Of a stretch of DNA of 45,695 nt, positions 44,347-45,695 are shown piece by piece. Each line of letters opens with the position of its first letter. Within the stretch, counting starts at the first letter, position 1. The DNA lies in the NCBI GenBank assembly GCA_903929195.1, contig CAIYTT010000151.1, positions 1 through 45,695 on the forward strand, given 5' to 3'. The notes under the pieces are model-generated. The model was given only the letters and a program-made list of their open reading frames with translations. It was not told the DNA's origin and ran no database searches. The stretch is from an uncultured Bacteroidota bacterium. Its GTDB lineage: Bacteria > Bacteroidota > Bacteroidia > Chitinophagales > Chitinophagaceae. The translations under genes were made by a program, and so were the position numbers.

Positions 44347-44586
44347 TTAATCAGTATCAAATTCAAAAAATTCAGATGGTTTTACTCCTAAAGTATCTGC
44401 AAACAAGAAAACAAAACTGATACTTGTATTTATTTCACCACGTTCAATTCTACCTACTTGAGATAAATGAAGGTCAGTAGAATAGGCTAAATCTTCTTGT
44501 GAAACACCTTTTTTCTTTCTTATTTCACGAAGTTTATTTCCAAATTCTTTAATCCTTTTTTCATCCTTGTACTTGCTTTTCCGCAC
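44347..44586 (-). CDS. XRE-family transcriptional regulator
   Basis: A 79-residue protein that is almost entirely one Cro/C1-type helix-turn-helix (FGNKLREIRKKKGVSQEDLA, LSQVGRIERGEINTSI, LGVKPSEFFEF). Proteins of this size act as element repressors. It lies 84 bp upstream of the basic-protein gene on the same strand and diverges from the lipoprotein gene at 44695, so the 44587-44694 gap probably holds its operator. Confidence 0.9.
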   Translation of the reverse strand: MRKSKYKDEKRIKEFGNKLREIRKKKGVSQEDLAYSTDLHLSQVGRIERGEINTSISFVFLFADTLGVKPSEFFEFDTD

Positions 44587-44694
44587 TTTACAAAATGAAG
44601 AATAAGAAATGGAATAATTTAACGCAGTATTGCGTTATTTACAAAATCAATATTACCTTGTGCAAATATTTTTAACAATCAATAAAAAAATCAA

Positions 44695-45198
44695 ATGAAA
44701 AATCAATTGGTTACATTATTAGTTTTAGCAACAATTGCGATAAATGGTTGCCATACTAGTAGTAGTTCTACAACTGTAACACCCACAACCCCTGTAAGTA
44801 CATTTAATATAACTATTAATGGACATAGTTATCATTTATCTAGTAATGCCAATTCTAATCCGCCAATAGTTGTAAGAGCAACAACACTTTCTGTAGCAGG
44901 TGAATTTATGTTGTCTTTTGGCGGAACTAACACAAATCAAGTAGGAACATCATTTACAGGATTAAAATCTGATTTGTCAAGTCCATTGGGAACATATATT
45001 GTTGACTCTTCACATGGGAGTAATGAGGTTGAAGATTATGGTGATGGTAGTAAAATCTATATAGGAAATCATTCATCTGGAGGTACTGCTACAGTAACAA
45101 TATGTAATGGTACAGAATGTAAAGGAACTTTTAACGTAAATCTGTCATACAACAATATAACTTATCCAGTTACCGGTGATTTTGATTATAAACATTAA
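44695..45198 (+). CDS. Small lipoprotein of unknown function
   Basis: A 167-residue protein with a lipoprotein signal (MKNQLVTLLVLATIAINGCH, Cys19). A Ser/Thr-rich spacer (TSSSSTTVTPTTPVST) leads to a beta-rich domain with many Gly, Thr and Asn (FNITINGHSYHLSS, GTYIVDSSHGSNEVEDYGDG, GTFNVNLSYNNITYPVTGDF). This resembles small surface lipoproteins of the phylum, with no catalytic motif. It is the first of a run of plus-strand genes that continues past the window, probably element cargo. Confidence 0.65.
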   Translation: MKNQLVTLLVLATIAINGCHTSSSSTTVTPTTPVSTFNITINGHSYHLSSNANSNPPIVVRATTLSVAGEFMLSFGGTNTNQVGTSFTGLKSDLSSPLGTYIVDSSHGSNEVEDYGDGSKIYIGNHSSGGTATVTICNGTECKGTFNVNLSYNNITYPVTGDFDYKH

Positions 45199-45212
45199 AA
45201 AATAATAAAATA

Positions 45213-45359
45213 GTGAATATTTTAGCATTTGTGATATTGCTTCAAACACAGTATCCTACAGTAACACCTGCAAATGAATTTGCAAGAGTTTTAGGTATGA
45301 TAGTTGCATTAAGTAATGGTGGTTGGATTATTAGAACTATTACTAAAAAACGTAAATAA
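45213..45359 (+). CDS. Small protein, possibly membrane-associated
   Basis: Forty-eight residues from a GTG start at 45213 (MNILAFVILLQTQYPTVTPA...NEFARVLGMIVALSNGGWII RTITKKRK). A hydrophobic N-terminus, a second amphipathic stretch and a basic tail. It lies 14 bp after the lipoprotein gene and 13 bp before the next ORF, which supports a real operon gene. No ATG is available. Family unknown. Confidence 0.45.
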   Translation: MNILAFVILLQTQYPTVTPANEFARVLGMIVALSNGGWIIRTITKKRK

Positions 45360-45372
45360 AAAAAGATGTTTT

Positions 45373-45695
45373 ATGGCAGCCCAAGTAACAACAAATTATA
45401 ATTATGAATTATTACCAATAAGTATTATTGGTGAATATCCCGTTTGTATAATCCCATCATTTTTCTCAACTATTAAAACATTACAATTAATACCGGATAT
45501 ACCTGTACCTATTGAACCCGTAAAACCGGAATTAAAAATAATTCCTCAACCAGTTGCTCCCCCAGTGGAAGTTATAAAATGGGCAACTGAATATATTCTA
45601 TTGCTTGTATTGTCATTATGTGGAATAATATATGGAGTTTCAGAATTTCAAAATTATCACACAATTGATCAAAAATTATACGCAGAATCTATTGC
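45373..45695 (+). CDS. Pro-rich membrane protein, 5' part only
   Basis: At least 107 residues, open to the window edge (MAAQVTTNYNYELLPISIIG...). A Pro-rich linker (PDIPVPIEPVKPELKIIPQP) is followed by one membrane helix (YILLLVLSLCGIIYGVSEF). Same operon as the two preceding small genes by spacing. Function unknown. Confidence 0.5.
   Translation, partial: MAAQVTTNYNYELLPISIIGEYPVCIIPSFFSTIKTLQLIPDIPVPIEPVKPELKIIPQPVAPPVEVIKWATEYILLLVLSLCGIIYGVSEFQNYHTIDQKLYAESI

Overview
The window is low-GC DNA from a member of the Bacteroidota, most likely the Chitinophagales/Sphingobacteriales side of the phylum. The evidence is several promoter boxes of the form TAnnTTTGC, a type IX secretion (T9SS) sorting domain on two proteins, a serine palmitoyltransferase-like enzyme, a KdpD split from its histidine kinase, and a tyrosine recombinase with Ser in place of the first catalytic Arg, as in IntDOT-type integrases. 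No rRNA and no CRISPR array were seen.

Region 1 (1-6.5 kb) is housekeeping: the tail of a T9SS cargo protein, rlmD, a membrane acyltransferase, a PafA-type alkaline phosphatase, a sphingolipid-type AOS enzyme and tRNA-Leu(UAG). Region 2 (6.5-9.6 kb), directly behind that tRNA, is accessory DNA: a nuclease with two KilAC-like DNA-binding repeats, an intact VapBC-type toxin-antitoxin pair, and remnants of other modules (an antitoxin tail, a truncated nucleotidyltransferase with its partner).

Region 3 (9.6-24.8 kb) is a potassium-uptake locus: kdpF-kdpA-kdpB-kdpC, a BBP2-type outer-membrane porin, a KUP transporter, the KdpD sensory half and a separate histidine kinase. A 139-bp element occurs twice, before kdpF and before the porin. 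The copies are about 93% identical over their 130-bp core without gaps. Each carries two palindromes (TCTCAAAATGAGA type) followed by a sigma-54-like -24/-12 promoter (TGGCAC-N5-TTGG). This looks like one control module used twice, so that inner- and outer-membrane K+ entry respond together. No response regulator is in the window; an enhancer-binding protein encoded elsewhere is inferred. The locus is interrupted by a 252-bp inverted-repeat (MITE-like) element, a T9SS SBBP-repeat protein and a decayed AbiEii-type module.

Region 4 (24.8-39 kb) is mixed chromosomal content: a cyanophycinase-like peptidase, a large BNR/sortilin-like protein, small secreted or unknown proteins, a fused branched-chain 2-oxoacid dehydrogenase E1, an MBOAT/SGNH acyl-transfer pair, a YARHG protein overlapping an M15 peptidase, a saccharopine dehydrogenase-like enzyme, hscB and tRNA-Leu(CAA).

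Region 5 (39 kb-end) is an integrated mobile element next to tRNA-Leu(CAA): integrase, unknown protein, excisionase-like HTH protein, DUF3987 P-loop protein, an AT-rich region bracketed by two inverted triplets of a 9-bp iteron (candidate origin), a basic protein of unknown function, an XRE regulator, and a run of small lipoprotein/membrane ORFs that continues past the window. Its far end and any second att site lie outside the window.
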